Positions 9,214-19,422 of a stretch of 64,000 bases of DNA are shown one piece after another. The DNA is from Wenyingzhuangia aestuarii (lineage in GTDB: Bacteria > Bacteroidota > Bacteroidia > Flavobacteriales > Flavobacteriaceae): positions 62,001-126,000 of the forward strand of contig NZ_JAATJG010000003.1 in assembly GCF_011927765.1 (NCBI RefSeq), in the 5' to 3' direction. The notes under the pieces are model-generated. The model was not told the DNA's origin and searched no databases. It saw only the letters and a program-made list of their open reading frames with translations. Within the stretch, counting starts at the first letter, position 1, and each line of letters opens with the position of its first letter. A program made the translations under genes and the position numbers.

Positions 9214-9921
9214 ATGCAAGAATTCACACAAGCAATAAAATCTAATCAAATAGAATCCCTTAGTATTGAAAATCTAGAAGGAATTGCTGATGAATTCCCT
9301 TATTTTCAGTTTGCAAAAACAATATTATTAAAAAAATATCATCAACAAGAACACTACAAATACAATAGTACTTTAAAAAATGTTGCTGCACACACCGTAA
9401 ACAGAGAGGTCTTATTTGATTACATTACACATATAGAAGAAATTGTTAAACCTATTGAAAAAACAACCAATACAGACAACAATGTAGACCCAGTCCTCCC
9501 TACCAAAACAACAACGGAAGTTAACAAAGAAGAAGCTCCTTTTCATTTTACACGTTCAGAAAAACACAGTTTTCATCAATGGTTACAGCTATCTAGCGCA
9601 ACTCCTATTGTAAGAGAACAACCTAAAGAAGTAAAAAAAGAAAACAATCCAAAACTGAATATTATCAATAAATTTATTCAGAACAACCCCAAAATAAGTC
9701 CTGTTAAAAAGACAACACAAACTAGTTCTGTTGGTTTAAAAACTACAAAATCAGACATTTCTAATGAGTTAATGACAGAGACTCTAGCCAAGGTATATTT
9801 GGCTCAAAAGAAATATGACAATGCGATTCAAGCTTACAAAATTTTAAGTTTGAAATATCCAGAAAAAAGTGGTTTATTTGCAGACCAAATACAAAGAATA
9901 AAAAAAATACAAAATACATAA
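9214..9921 (+). CDS. Conserved flavobacterial protein of unknown function with C-terminal TPR-like segment
   Basis: I do not recognise a named family. The 235-residue protein lacks a signal peptide. It has an N-terminal helical domain (about 1-90), a low-complexity Thr/Lys/Asn-rich middle (about 85-115 and 140-180), and a C-terminal helix pair (about 187-225; ELMTETLAKVYLAQKKYDNA then IQAYKILSLKYPEKS) that looks like a single tetratricopeptide unit. Such modules usually mediate protein-protein contacts. It is squeezed between lptE (3 bp gap) and secG (3 bp gap), so it is surely co-transcribed with them. A cytoplasmic role linked to envelope export is only an inference. Confidence 0.75.
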   Translation: MQEFTQAIKSNQIESLSIENLEGIADEFPYFQFAKTILLKKYHQQEHYKYNSTLKNVAAHTVNREVLFDYITHIEEIVKPIEKTTNTDNNVDPVLPTKTTTEVNKEEAPFHFTRSEKHSFHQWLQLSSATPIVREQPKEVKKENNPKLNIINKFIQNNPKISPVKKTTQTSSVGLKTTKSDISNELMTETLAKVYLAQKKYDNAIQAYKILSLKYPEKSGLFADQIQRIKKIQNT

Positions 9922-9924
9922 ATC

Positions 9925-10290
9925 ATGACATATAATATATTGTTAATCTTAATCATGGTAGTTGCAGTACTACTTATCCTAATTGTTTTAGTTCAAAACC
10001 CTAAAGGAGGAGGATTATCTTCATCTTTAACAGGTGGTTCTGGAAGTACAATTGGAGGTGTACAAAGCACAAACAACTTTTTAGACAAAGCTACTTGGAC
10101 ATTAGCTATTACTTTAATGGTTTTAATCTTAGGGTCTAGTTTAGTAATTCCAAGGGACGAAGCTAGCAAGTCTGAATTACAAGAAACAATTCAACAAAGA
10201 GATCAAGTTGCTCCAGCACAAGATAACGCTGCAGACATAGAAGACATTATTAATGACAATTCTGCAACAGAAGAAAGCACTGAGGAATAA
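9925..10290 (+). CDS. secG: Preprotein translocase subunit SecG
   Basis: 121 residues with two hydrophobic helices (about 3-23 and 52-72) flanking the family signature VQNPKGGGLSSSLTGGSGSTIGG. This is the SecG topology, with an added acidic, polar C-terminal tail of about 45 residues that is common in Bacteroidota. SecG stimulates SecYEG-mediated export at the inner membrane. It starts 3 bp after the preceding unknown gene and is the last gene before a strong terminator. Confidence 0.93.
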   Translation: MTYNILLILIMVVAVLLILIVLVQNPKGGGLSSSLTGGSGSTIGGVQSTNNFLDKATWTLAITLMVLILGSSLVIPRDEASKSELQETIQQRDQVAPAQDNAADIEDIINDNSATEESTEE

Positions 10291-10310
10291 TATCTCAAAA
10301 AACAACCTAA

Positions 10311-10350
10311 AAAAATGTCATCATGTCACCACATGATGACATTTTTGTTT
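10311..10350 (+). terminator. Intrinsic terminator after secG
   Basis: A perfect 16-bp stem (10311-10326 with 10331-10346; core ATGTCATCATGT) closes a CACC loop. The 3' arm ends in TTTTT followed by GTTTT. It separates the miaB-to-secG run from groESL. Confidence 0.85.
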
Positions 10351-10427
10351 TAGAACAATCTTGTTTATGAATTGGCATACTTTTCGTTCCTGTACAAACA
10401 ACAAATAACAATTTTAATTAAATAATT

Positions 10428-10703
10428 ATGAGTGTAAACATTAAACCATTAGCTGATAGAGTTTTGGTAGAGCCAGCTCCAGCGGAAACAAAAACTGCTT
10501 CTGGATTAATTATCCCAGATTCTGCAAAAGAAAAGCCATTAACAGGTAAAGTAGTAGCTGCAGGTAACGGTACCAAAGACAACCCAATTACTGTAAAGGT
10601 TGGAGACACTGTATTATACGGTAAATACGCTGGTACTGAATTAGCTTACGAAGGAAACGATTATTTAATCATGAGAGAAAGCGACATTTTAGCAATTATC
10701 TAA
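10428..10703 (+). CDS. groES: Co-chaperonin GroES
   Basis: 91 residues, the usual 10-kDa chaperonin length, beginning [20 protein letters not shown] and containing the mobile loop (about 18-32) and the conserved [24 protein letters not shown]. GroES caps the GroEL ring. It is followed 18 bp later by groEL in the standard operon. I looked for a CIRCE inverted repeat (TTAGCACTC...GAGTGCTAA) in the 137 bp upstream and saw none, so HrcA control is not evident from sequence. Confidence 0.97.
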   Translation: MSVNIKPLADRVLVEPAPAETKTASGLIIPDSAKEKPLTGKVVAAGNGTKDNPITVKVGDTVLYGKYAGTELAYEGNDYLIMRESDILAII

Positions 10704-12356
<1,653 letters not shown>

Positions 12357-12376
12357 TCATTTTCTTATACAAAACT

Positions 12377-12407
12377 AAAAATCCCAACTCAATGAGTTGG
12401 GATTTTT
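12377..12407. terminator. Terminator between convergent groEL and DUF4270 gene
   Basis: A 14-bp perfect stem (12377-12390 with 12394-12407; core ATCCCAACTC) closes an AAT loop and is followed by a T run on the plus strand. The A-rich left flank gives a weaker T run on the minus strand, so it may serve both genes. Confidence 0.85.
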
Positions 12408-12428
12408 TTATATTAACTATTTAAAAAC

Positions 12429-13847
12429 TTATTCATTTATTTTAGAATAAATCAACTCTAATATTGGAGCTTTAGTTTCGCTACTCACATCATTTAAAAG
12501 CACCAATCCTTTAGCAGTAGTAGATCTTAAATCTACAAAAGTAGTTTCAGACCTACTTTCTTTAATTCTTAATTCCGAAATTTCTCCATCAGCCAAAGCA
12601 TCTTTTATAAACTTAGTAATCAAAAATCTTACGTATGGATCTGTTCTATTTTCTGTATCATTAAACCGAACAATACCATCAACAAAGCTACTAGCTCCTA
12701 AATAAGAATAATCTTTTATAGGAACAGCCTCTCCTTCATCATTTACAGCATAAATATGCAATGTACTTAACAAATCAGAATAATCTCCATCAACAGCCTC
12801 TTTGATGTAAACTTTTAACATTGCTTGATTAATTAGCCATTCCTCATTTTTAGAGTCTACGCTATAGTCTGCAACTATTTCTGATATATCAACTTTTGCA
12901 TGATAACCACTTGCTCCCTGAACATATACTTCATTTGGCTGGTTAGCATTTGCATGATCGTGACTGTATAAATTGTGTAACGCTCCGTTTAAACTAAAAG
13001 ACAATACCTCATCAACATCCTCTTTTCCAACTTCTTGATTGGTATATTCTATCTTTAATCTTGCAGCTCCTAAATCAAAAGGAACAACTAAGCCATCACC
13101 AGAAACTTTAGTAGCCTCAAATTTTACCCCTTTAAAGAATTTTCTCATTTCATCATCATTTGTAATCGTATTACTATCCAATGCATCTAGAAAATTGGTT
13201 TTAAAATCATATGAATCTAAAGGAATTCTTAATGTATCAGCTTCTTCGTAAGTAGCATTAAAACTATAACCAGACAACACACCTAACTCTGTTGGATCAA
13301 CTAATTTTTCCTTAGTTCCTGCATCGTTTTTACCATTAGAATAATATACTCTTGTGTCACCATTCGCATTAAATCGTTCTAAATAGGTCTCAAAAGTAGA
13401 AACTTCAAAATCAAATACTGTTGATATATCTCCAAGAGCATTTGCTAATTCATACACATCAGTCTCATCTGCAACTAAAGAAACCGCTATAGGTATTTCC
13501 AAATAAGCATTTACATTAATTGTAGTTACGTCAGCAGGGGTATCGTTATCAGTTCTTTCTACAGGATATGTATCTGCTACAACTTGACCAACAAAACCAG
13601 CATTTAGGGTTCCAAAATCACTACTTGTATAATCTCCAACCAAATAAGTTGATAATAAATTTGAAGGTACAGAGTCTATAACTTCTGTTTCAATAACAGG
13701 ATGAATATTAATTGTATCTCTAACAAAACTACTGTTGTTAATTAATCCATCAGCAGAAGTAGCTATATCATTGCTACAGCTCACAAAAAAAACCATAGTA
13801 CCAAGAGCTGCTATGGTTTTAAAAGACTTTATGTTAAAAAGTGTCAT
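12429..13847 (-). CDS. DUF4270-family lipoprotein
   Basis: The 472-residue protein has a lipoprotein signal with lipobox FVSC (Cys24). The mature protein is beta-rich and shows features I associate with DUF4270: a near-N-terminal LLSTYLVGDYTSSDFGTLNA and a C-terminal strand pattern ending in APILELIYSKI. DUF4270 proteins are Bacteroidota envelope lipoproteins without an established function. The gene starts 16 bp downstream of the glycogen-synthase-like gene on the minus strand, a pairing that recurs in flavobacteria upstream of panC. It is unclear whether the two act together. Confidence 0.8.
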   Translation of the reverse strand: MTLFNIKSFKTIAALGTMVFFVSCSNDIATSADGLINNSSFVRDTINIHPVIETEVIDSVPSNLLSTYLVGDYTSSDFGTLNAGFVGQVVADTYPVERTDNDTPADVTTINVNAYLEIPIAVSLVADETDVYELANALGDISTVFDFEVSTFETYLERFNANGDTRVYYSNGKNDAGTKEKLVDPTELGVLSGYSFNATYEEADTLRIPLDSYDFKTNFLDALDSNTITNDDEMRKFFKGVKFEATKVSGDGLVVPFDLGAARLKIEYTNQEVGKEDVDEVLSFSLNGALHNLYSHDHANANQPNEVYVQGASGYHAKVDISEIVADYSVDSKNEEWLINQAMLKVYIKEAVDGDYSDLLSTLHIYAVNDEGEAVPIKDYSYLGASSFVDGIVRFNDTENRTDPYVRFLITKFIKDALADGEISELRIKESRSETTFVDLRSTTAKGLVLLNDVSSETKAPILELIYSKINE

Positions 13848-13863
13848 ATGTTCTTTTTATTCT

Positions 13864-14676
13864 TTATTGATTCATAACTTTTTCTGAATAAAACTCTAAA
13901 TAAGCTTCAGCAAAAGTATCTTCAGTTTGATAATCTAAAAATGGTTTTTCCAACTCATCTAAATAATCTTCTAAATCATCATTCACAAATCTACTTGCCT
14001 TAATTACAGCATCAGAATTATCAATTGCACTTTTTAAAATGTTTGCAAAAGTAGCATCTTTTAATACTGTTATCTTATCCTCAGGAATCTCATCATAACT
14101 TACTTTTTCTGCTAAATTACCAGCTAAAGCACCTTCAAATTCATTGTCGTAAACAGAAGTTACAATTTTAGTATTTGCAAATAAAGCATCATCTTTATAA
14201 TACTCCTTTAAATATAATGGCAATAAACATGCCATCCAACCATGTACATGAATAATATCTGGAGCCCAGTTTAATTTTTTTACAGTCTCTACAACTCCCT
14301 TTGCAAAAAAGATAGCACGCTCGTCATTGTCATCAAACATTACGTCGTTTTCATCAGTAAACGTAGCCTTTCTTTTAAAGTACTCTTCGTTATCTATAAA
14401 GTAAACCTGCATTCTTTCTTTAGGAATAGATGCTACCTTAATAATTAAAGGCATATCCATGTCATTAATAATTAAATTCATCCCAGAAAGTCTAATTACT
14501 TCGTGTAACTGATGTCTTCTTTCGTTAATCACTCCGTATCTCGGCATAAAAATTCTTGTCTGAACTCCTTTGTGATGTGCTTTTTTTGCGGCCTCGAAAG
14601 ACATTTCTGACATTTCAGTTAGTGGTGTATACGGTGTTACCTCACTAGAAACGTATAAAACTCTCTTGTTTTTCAT
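13864..14676 (-). CDS. Half-length glycogen/starch synthase-like protein (GT5 N-terminal domain only)
   Basis: The 270-residue protein matches the N-terminal Rossmann-like domain of GT5 glycogen synthase: VLYVSSEVTPYTPLTEMSE at the start, then RIFMPRYGVI, YFIDNEEYF and PDIIHVHGWMACLLPLYLK. Full GT5 enzymes are about 480 residues and need a second GT-B domain with the ADP-glucose-binding lysine and EPCGL-like region; that half is missing. The start motif KxGGL of active enzymes reads TPLTEM here. It is therefore probably not a self-sufficient synthase. This short form is common in flavobacteria beside panC, so it looks like a fixed variant and not a recent truncation. Function unknown. Confidence 0.82.
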   Translation of the reverse strand: MKNKRVLYVSSEVTPYTPLTEMSEMSFEAAKKAHHKGVQTRIFMPRYGVINERRHQLHEVIRLSGMNLIINDMDMPLIIKVASIPKERMQVYFIDNEEYFKRKATFTDENDVMFDDNDERAIFFAKGVVETVKKLNWAPDIIHVHGWMACLLPLYLKEYYKDDALFANTKIVTSVYDNEFEGALAGNLAEKVSYDEIPEDKITVLKDATFANILKSAIDNSDAVIKASRFVNDDLEDYLDELEKPFLDYQTEDTFAEAYLEFYSEKVMNQ

Positions 14677-14745
14677 AAATCATTCAATTATTGAATATAA
14701 TTTTGCAAAAGTATGAAAAAATACCCAATATATAAGGATTTATAG

Positions 14746-14753
14746 TAAGTTTG
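14746..14753 (+). promoter_or_regulatory. Candidate -7 element of panC (TAAGTTTG)
   Basis: An exact TAnnTTTG match lies 27 bp before the panC start. No TTG occurs at a good -33 distance. The divergent glycogen-synthase-like gene starts 104 bp away, and its strand carries TACTTTTG at 14713-14706, so the interval probably holds two back-to-back promoters. Confidence 0.4.
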
Positions 14754-14779
14754 CAGTTGCTCAAATGTAATTGTAAGGA

Positions 14780-15637
14780 ATGAAAGTATTCACTGCTAGA
14801 GATTTAACTCAATCGCACATTCTAGACCTTAAGAACAAAGGTCTATCTATTGGTTTGGTTCCTACTATGGGAGCGCTACACCAAGGTCATTTAGCTCTTG
14901 TTAAACAAGCCAAGCAACACAATGATATTGTGATAGTTAGCATATTTGTAAATCCTACACAATTTAATAATTCTAGTGACTTAGAAAAATATCCTAGAAC
15001 GTTAGAAGACGATTTAAAAAAACTACAAAGCGTAAATTGTGACCTAGTATTTACACCAACTACAGAAGAGATGTATGATGCAAATGAAAAAGCAGAAATC
15101 TTTGATTTTGATGGTTTGGACAAAGAAATGGAAGGAAAATTTAGAGATAATCACTTTAATGGGGTAGGAACTATTGTTAAAAAACTATTTAACATTACAA
15201 CACCAACCAATGCTTATTTTGGCGAAAAAGACTTTCAACAATTACAGATTATTAAAAAACTAGTAGAAATTACCCAACAACCTGTAAACATTATTGGTTG
15301 TACAATACACAGAGAGGCTGACGGATTAGCTATGAGTTCTAGAAACACTAGACTAAGTAAAGAGCATAGAGAAAGTGCTCCTTTTATTTATGAAACACTA
15401 ACCCAGGCTAAAAAATTGGCAAACACCTCTACTCCATCTGAAGTAGAAAAATATGTAAGTGATAAATTTAACAATCATCACAATTTAGTATTAGAATATT
15501 TTTCTGTAGCTAATGAAAATGATTTAAAAACAGCTACATCTTTTAGCAACACTCAGAAACAGAGAGGGTTTATTGCTGCTTTTGCCGGTGAGATTAGATT
15601 GATAGATAACATAGCACTTTACGAATTATCTAACTAG
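14780..15637 (+). CDS. panC: Pantothenate synthetase PanC
   Basis: 285 residues. It has the ATP-binding signature PTMGALHQGH (28-37), FVNPTQFN, YFGEKDFQQLQIIKKLV, and the KMSKS-like MSSRNTRLS. PanC condenses D-pantoate with beta-alanine in an ATP-dependent reaction, giving pantothenate for coenzyme A. The next gene, panD, supplies beta-alanine, so the pair forms a pathway module. No panB is in this window. Confidence 0.97.
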   Translation: MKVFTARDLTQSHILDLKNKGLSIGLVPTMGALHQGHLALVKQAKQHNDIVIVSIFVNPTQFNNSSDLEKYPRTLEDDLKKLQSVNCDLVFTPTTEEMYDANEKAEIFDFDGLDKEMEGKFRDNHFNGVGTIVKKLFNITTPTNAYFGEKDFQQLQIIKKLVEITQQPVNIIGCTIHREADGLAMSSRNTRLSKEHRESAPFIYETLTQAKKLANTSTPSEVEKYVSDKFNNHHNLVLEYFSVANENDLKTATSFSNTQKQRGFIAAFAGEIRLIDNIALYELSN

Positions 15638-15665
15638 TTATAGTTTAAATTCAGATATAAATAAT

Positions 15666-15673
15666 TAATTTTG
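15666..15673 (+). promoter_or_regulatory. -7 element (TAATTTTG) 4 nt upstream of panD start codon
   Basis: An exact TAnnTTTG match is followed by CCCC and then the panD ATG at 15678. If used, transcription would begin at or next to the start codon. No TTG is present at a usual -33 distance. Confidence 0.45.
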
Positions 15674-15677
15674 CCCC

Positions 15678-16028
15678 ATGCAAATTGAAGTAGTTAAATC
15701 TAAAATACATAGAGTAAAGGTTACTGGAGCCGACTTAAACTATATTGGTAGTATTACTATTGATAAAGTATTAATGGAAGCTGCCAACATGATTGAAGGC
15801 GAAAAAGTATCCATAGTAAACGTAAACAACGGAGAACGTTTAGACACCTATATTATTCCAGGAGAAAAAAATAGTGGTGAAATTACCTTAAACGGACCTG
15901 CCGCTAGACGTGTAGCTCCAGGAGATATTATTATTATTATCTCTTATGGTTTGATGGATTTTGAAGAGGCTAAAACTTTTAGTCCTGCCATTGTTTTCCC
16001 TAACGAGGAAACAAACACACTTACTTAA
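15678..16028 (+). CDS. panD: Aspartate 1-decarboxylase PanD
   Basis: 116 residues. The self-processing site is Gly24-Ser25 in [10 protein letters not shown]; cleavage there creates the N-terminal pyruvoyl group on the alpha chain. Other markers are the [10 protein letters not shown] and [20 protein letters not shown] blocks. It makes beta-alanine for PanC. The start is fixed by the position of the cleavage site. It ends 2 bp before the flippase gene, with the panC-panD-flippase-radA order usual for flavobacteria. Confidence 0.97.
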   Translation: MQIEVVKSKIHRVKVTGADLNYIGSITIDKVLMEAANMIEGEKVSIVNVNNGERLDTYIIPGEKNSGEITLNGPAARRVAPGDIIIIISYGLMDFEEAKTFSPAIVFPNEETNTLT

Positions 16029-16030
16029 GA

Positions 16031-16999
16031 TTGAAAGCTAGTACCCAAAAAACATTAAAAACAGCATTACCACTTTTATTAGGGGTGTTTTTAATTTGGC
16101 TATCGCTTTCTAAACTTACTACTGATGAAATAAATCAGATTAAAGACTCATTTTACAACGCTAATTACTGGTGGATTGGTTTGTCTTTAGTAATTGGTGC
16201 CTTAAGTCACTTATCTAGAGCTTACCGCTGGAAGTTTATGTTAAACCCTTTGGGATATCAGCCTAAATTCCAAAACTCTGCCATGGCTGTATTTATTGCC
16301 TATTTGGTAAATATGGGTATTCCTAGAGCTGGAGAAGTTAGTAGAGCTGCTACTATTAATCAATACGAAGGAGTTCCTTTTGAAAAAGCATTTGGAACTA
16401 TTGTAGCAGAAAGATTAGCAGACATGATTGTTTATTTATTTTTAATTGCTTTGGCTTTTATAGCCCAATATCAATTAATTAGCAAATTACTACTTTCTAA
16501 AATTCCAGAAAACCCAATACTTTTAATTGGAATTGTATCTGTTATTGTTTTAGGAATTTACCTGTTTTTTAGAGCAACCAAAAAATCTCAAAATCCTTTT
16601 TTTAAAAAACTAAGATCTTTTGCTGCCGGATTGTACGAAGGAATTCAGACCATTTTAACCATGGAAAAGAAATGGGCTTTTATTGGTCACACCTTATTTA
16701 TTTGGTTAGCTTATATAATGATGCTTTACGTAGTAATTTTTGCATTGCCAGAAACTACTAACATTGGTTTTGGTGCCATTTTAACCTGTTTTGTAATGGG
16801 AACATTTGCTTTTGCTACCACTAATGGAGGAATTGGATCTTATCCATACATTATTCAACAAACACTATTATTATATGCTGTTCCTATGGGAGTTGGTGCT
16901 AGTTTTGGTTGGATTATGTGGACCTCTCAAACACTTTTAGTAATTATTCTAGGAGGACTTTCTTTTTTATTACTGCCTTTATTAAATAAGAGCAGATAA
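16031..16999 (+). CDS. Lysylphosphatidylglycerol synthase/flippase-type integral membrane protein
   Basis: The 322-residue protein has about eight hydrophobic helices and the conserved blocks of the UPF0104/LPG_synthase_TM family: ALSHLSRAYRWKFML (about 60-74), NMGIPRAGEVSRAATINQYEG (about 98-118), FGTIVAERLADM, and FATTNGGIGSYP. I use the TTG start at 16031, directly after the panD stop, because the frame has no ATG before the first membrane segment. Members such as the MprF N-terminal domain flip lipids, but stand-alone bacterial and archaeal proteins have no fixed substrate. It is co-transcribed with panCD. Confidence 0.85.
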   Translation: MKASTQKTLKTALPLLLGVFLIWLSLSKLTTDEINQIKDSFYNANYWWIGLSLVIGALSHLSRAYRWKFMLNPLGYQPKFQNSAMAVFIAYLVNMGIPRAGEVSRAATINQYEGVPFEKAFGTIVAERLADMIVYLFLIALAFIAQYQLISKLLLSKIPENPILLIGIVSVIVLGIYLFFRATKKSQNPFFKKLRSFAAGLYEGIQTILTMEKKWAFIGHTLFIWLAYIMMLYVVIFALPETTNIGFGAILTCFVMGTFAFATTNGGIGSYPYIIQQTLLLYAVPMGVGASFGWIMWTSQTLLVIILGGLSFLLLPLLNKSR

Positions 17000-17065
17000 A
17001 CCACACACAACAGTTGTTAATTTGCCCGCAAGGATTTACATTTATAACTCCTTGTAAAAACCATT

Positions 17066-18421
17066 ATGGCCAAAACTAAAATAGCATATTTTTGTCAAAA
17101 TTGCGGAACCCAACATTCTAAATGGATGGGACAATGCGGAACCTGTAAAGAATGGAACACCATTGTAGAAGAAGTAGTTGTTAAAGAAGAAAAAGCAGAT
17201 TGGAAGATTGATAAAACTCCCAGGAAAGCCAACACTCCTTTAAAAGTTAAAGACATTGAAATTCAAAACGAAGTTCGTTACAATGCCGTTAGTACAGAGC
17301 TTAATAATGTATTAGGTGGCGGAATTGTTCCCGGATCCATTATCTTATTAGGTGGAGAACCTGGTATTGGAAAATCTACGCTAATGCTTCAGGTTGCTTT
17401 AAGTATGAAACATAAAGTTTTATACGTATCTGGAGAAGAAAGCCAAACACAAATAAAGTTAAGAGCAGAACGTGTTCAAAACTTAAATCAGGACTGTTTA
17501 ATTTTAACAGAAACCAATACACAAAAAATATTCAAAGCCATTCAAATAGAACAACCCGAGATTTTGGTGATTGATTCTATTCAAACTTTACATACAGATT
17601 ATGTAGAAAGCTCTGCAGGTTCTGTATCACAAATAAAAGAAACTACTACCGAACTTATTAAGTTTGCCAAAGAAACAGGAACTCCTGTATTGGTTATTGG
17701 TCACATTAACAAAGAAGGAAGCATTGCTGGCCCTAAAATGTTAGAACACATGGTAGATGTGGTTTTACAATTTGAAGGAGATAGAAATCACACTTATAGA
17801 ATTCTAAGAGCACTGAAAAATCGTTTTGGTTCTACTCAAGAATTAGGAATTTTTGAAATGAGAAGCGGTGGTTTGCGTGAAGTTAAAAATCCATCAGAAA
17901 TATTAATTTCTAAAAAAGATGGAGATTTAAGTGGAACTGCTATTGCAGCCACCTTAGAAGGAATGAGACCTTTAATGATAGAAGTACAAGCCCTAGTAAG
18001 TACAGCTGTTTACGGTACTCCTCAACGTTCTTCTACAGGATATAATCTTAAACGCTTAAACATGATTTTAGCCGTTTTAGAAAAAAGAGCTGGGTTTAGA
18101 TTAGGAGCTAAAGATGTATTTTTAAACATTACTGGTGGAATTTCTGTAGATGACCCTGCTATTGATTTGGCTGTGGTAGTTGCAGTACTATCTAGCAATG
18201 AAGACGAACCCGTACCCCAGAATTATGCTTTTGCTGCCGAAGTTGGTTTGGCCGGAGAAATTAGACCTATTAACAGAGTAGAACAACGAATTAGTGAAGC
18301 CGAAAAACTAGGTTTCGAAAAAATATTTGTTTCTAAATTCTGTAAAACTTCTCAAAAGGAAAGCAATATCGAAATTATTAAAATAAGCAAAATAGAAGAT
18401 TTGGTAGATCTATTATTCTAA
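17066..18421 (+). CDS. radA: DNA repair protein RadA (Sms)
   Basis: 451 residues with the full RadA order. It has an N-terminal Cys4 zinc finger (Cys10, Cys13, Cys24, Cys27), a RecA-like ATPase with Walker A GGEPGIGKST, the RadA-specific KNRFGST motif, and a C-terminal Lon-protease-like domain (from about residue 330; GGISVDDPAIDLAVVVAV) that lacks a catalytic Ser. RadA is a hexameric helicase that drives branch migration during recombination. It is separated from the flippase gene by 66 bp. Firm identification. Confidence 0.96.
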   Translation: MAKTKIAYFCQNCGTQHSKWMGQCGTCKEWNTIVEEVVVKEEKADWKIDKTPRKANTPLKVKDIEIQNEVRYNAVSTELNNVLGGGIVPGSIILLGGEPGIGKSTLMLQVALSMKHKVLYVSGEESQTQIKLRAERVQNLNQDCLILTETNTQKIFKAIQIEQPEILVIDSIQTLHTDYVESSAGSVSQIKETTTELIKFAKETGTPVLVIGHINKEGSIAGPKMLEHMVDVVLQFEGDRNHTYRILRALKNRFGSTQELGIFEMRSGGLREVKNPSEILISKKDGDLSGTAIAATLEGMRPLMIEVQALVSTAVYGTPQRSSTGYNLKRLNMILAVLEKRAGFRLGAKDVFLNITGGISVDDPAIDLAVVVAVLSSNEDEPVPQNYAFAAEVGLAGEIRPINRVEQRISEAEKLGFEKIFVSKFCKTSQKESNIEIIKISKIEDLVDLLF

Positions 18422-18432
18422 AAACTACACCT

Positions 18433-19422
18433 ATGAAGTTTCTTAAATACAGCTTAATCGGAATTTTTATCTTAGCAAGCAACATTAATTCAACTGCTCA
18501 AAACTTGAGTAATTGTTCTTGGCACACAATAGAAACCACAAACCAACCGGTACAAAGACACGAAGCTGCTTTTATAGAAGCCAATCATCAATTTTATTTA
18601 CTGGGAGGAAGAAGAATTCAGCCCGTTTCTATTTTTAATCCCGAAAACAATTCATGGAACAAAGGAGTTAAACCACCTATAGAATTACATCATTTTGAAG
18701 GAATGTCTTATCAAAACAATATTTATGTTGTTGGCGGATTTACAGGAAAATATCCTCACGAAACTCCACTAACAAATGCATATATCTATCACACTAAAAA
18801 AGATTATTGGACTAAGGGTTTTGAAATCCCTAAAGACAGAAGAAGAGGTTCTGCAATGGCTAAAATATACAAAGACAAATTATATTTGATTTGCGGAATT
18901 ACAGATGGCCACTGGAATGGACATGTAAATTGGTTTGATGAATACAATTTTAAAACAAAAACATGGACCAAATTACCCAATGCACCAAGAGCAAGAGATC
19001 ATGCTGCATCGGTAATTATAAATAATAAACTTTACCTAATTGGAGGAAGACGAAGTTCTGGAATTACAAAACAGGTATTTAACATTACCATTCCAGAGGT
19101 AGATGTTTTTGATTTTAAAACTCAAAAATGGTCTACATTAACACAACCTATACCTACACAAAGGGCCGGTTGTATGGCTGTGGCTTTTCAGGATAAAATT
19201 ATATTTGCAGGTGGAGAAAGTATACATCAAAAACTAGCACATAATGAAGTAGAATGCTACGATACATTAACAGAAACTTGGACAACATTAGCTCCTTTAC
19301 GTACAGGAAGACATGGCTCACAATTAATTGTATACAAAAACAAAATCTACACAGCCTCAGGAAGTGGAAATAGAGGTGGGAGTCCAGAACTAAAAACAAT
19401 AGAAGTTTTTAAACTTAAATAA
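18433..19422 (+). CDS. Secreted Kelch-repeat beta-propeller protein
   Basis: The 329-residue protein has a signal peptide (about 1-22; LIGIFILASNINSTAQ) and about six Kelch repeats, each with a hydrophobic strand ending in a Gly pair: FYLLGGRR, IYVVGGFTG, LYLICGITDG, LYLIGGRRSS, IIFAGGES and a last IYTASGSG. It should fold as a periplasmic or secreted beta-propeller. The sequence resembles NanM-like propellers in general form, but I see no specific catalytic signature. It starts 11 bp after radA and its stop overlaps the end of the convergent AraC gene by 8 bp. A link to the neighbouring iron island is not shown. Confidence 0.82.
   Translation: MKFLKYSLIGIFILASNINSTAQNLSNCSWHTIETTNQPVQRHEAAFIEANHQFYLLGGRRIQPVSIFNPENNSWNKGVKPPIELHHFEGMSYQNNIYVVGGFTGKYPHETPLTNAYIYHTKKDYWTKGFEIPKDRRRGSAMAKIYKDKLYLICGITDGHWNGHVNWFDEYNFKTKTWTKLPNAPRARDHAASVIINNKLYLIGGRRSSGITKQVFNITIPEVDVFDFKTQKWSTLTQPIPTQRAGCMAVAFQDKIIFAGGESIHQKLAHNEVECYDTLTETWTTLAPLRTGRHGSQLIVYKNKIYTASGSGNRGGSPELKTIEVFKLK

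Noticed and set aside
10351-10427. CIRCE/HrcA operator or clear promoter before groES
   Set aside because: No TTAGCACTC/GAGTGCTAA repeat found; a TACTTTTC with TTG only 14 bp away is too poor to call.
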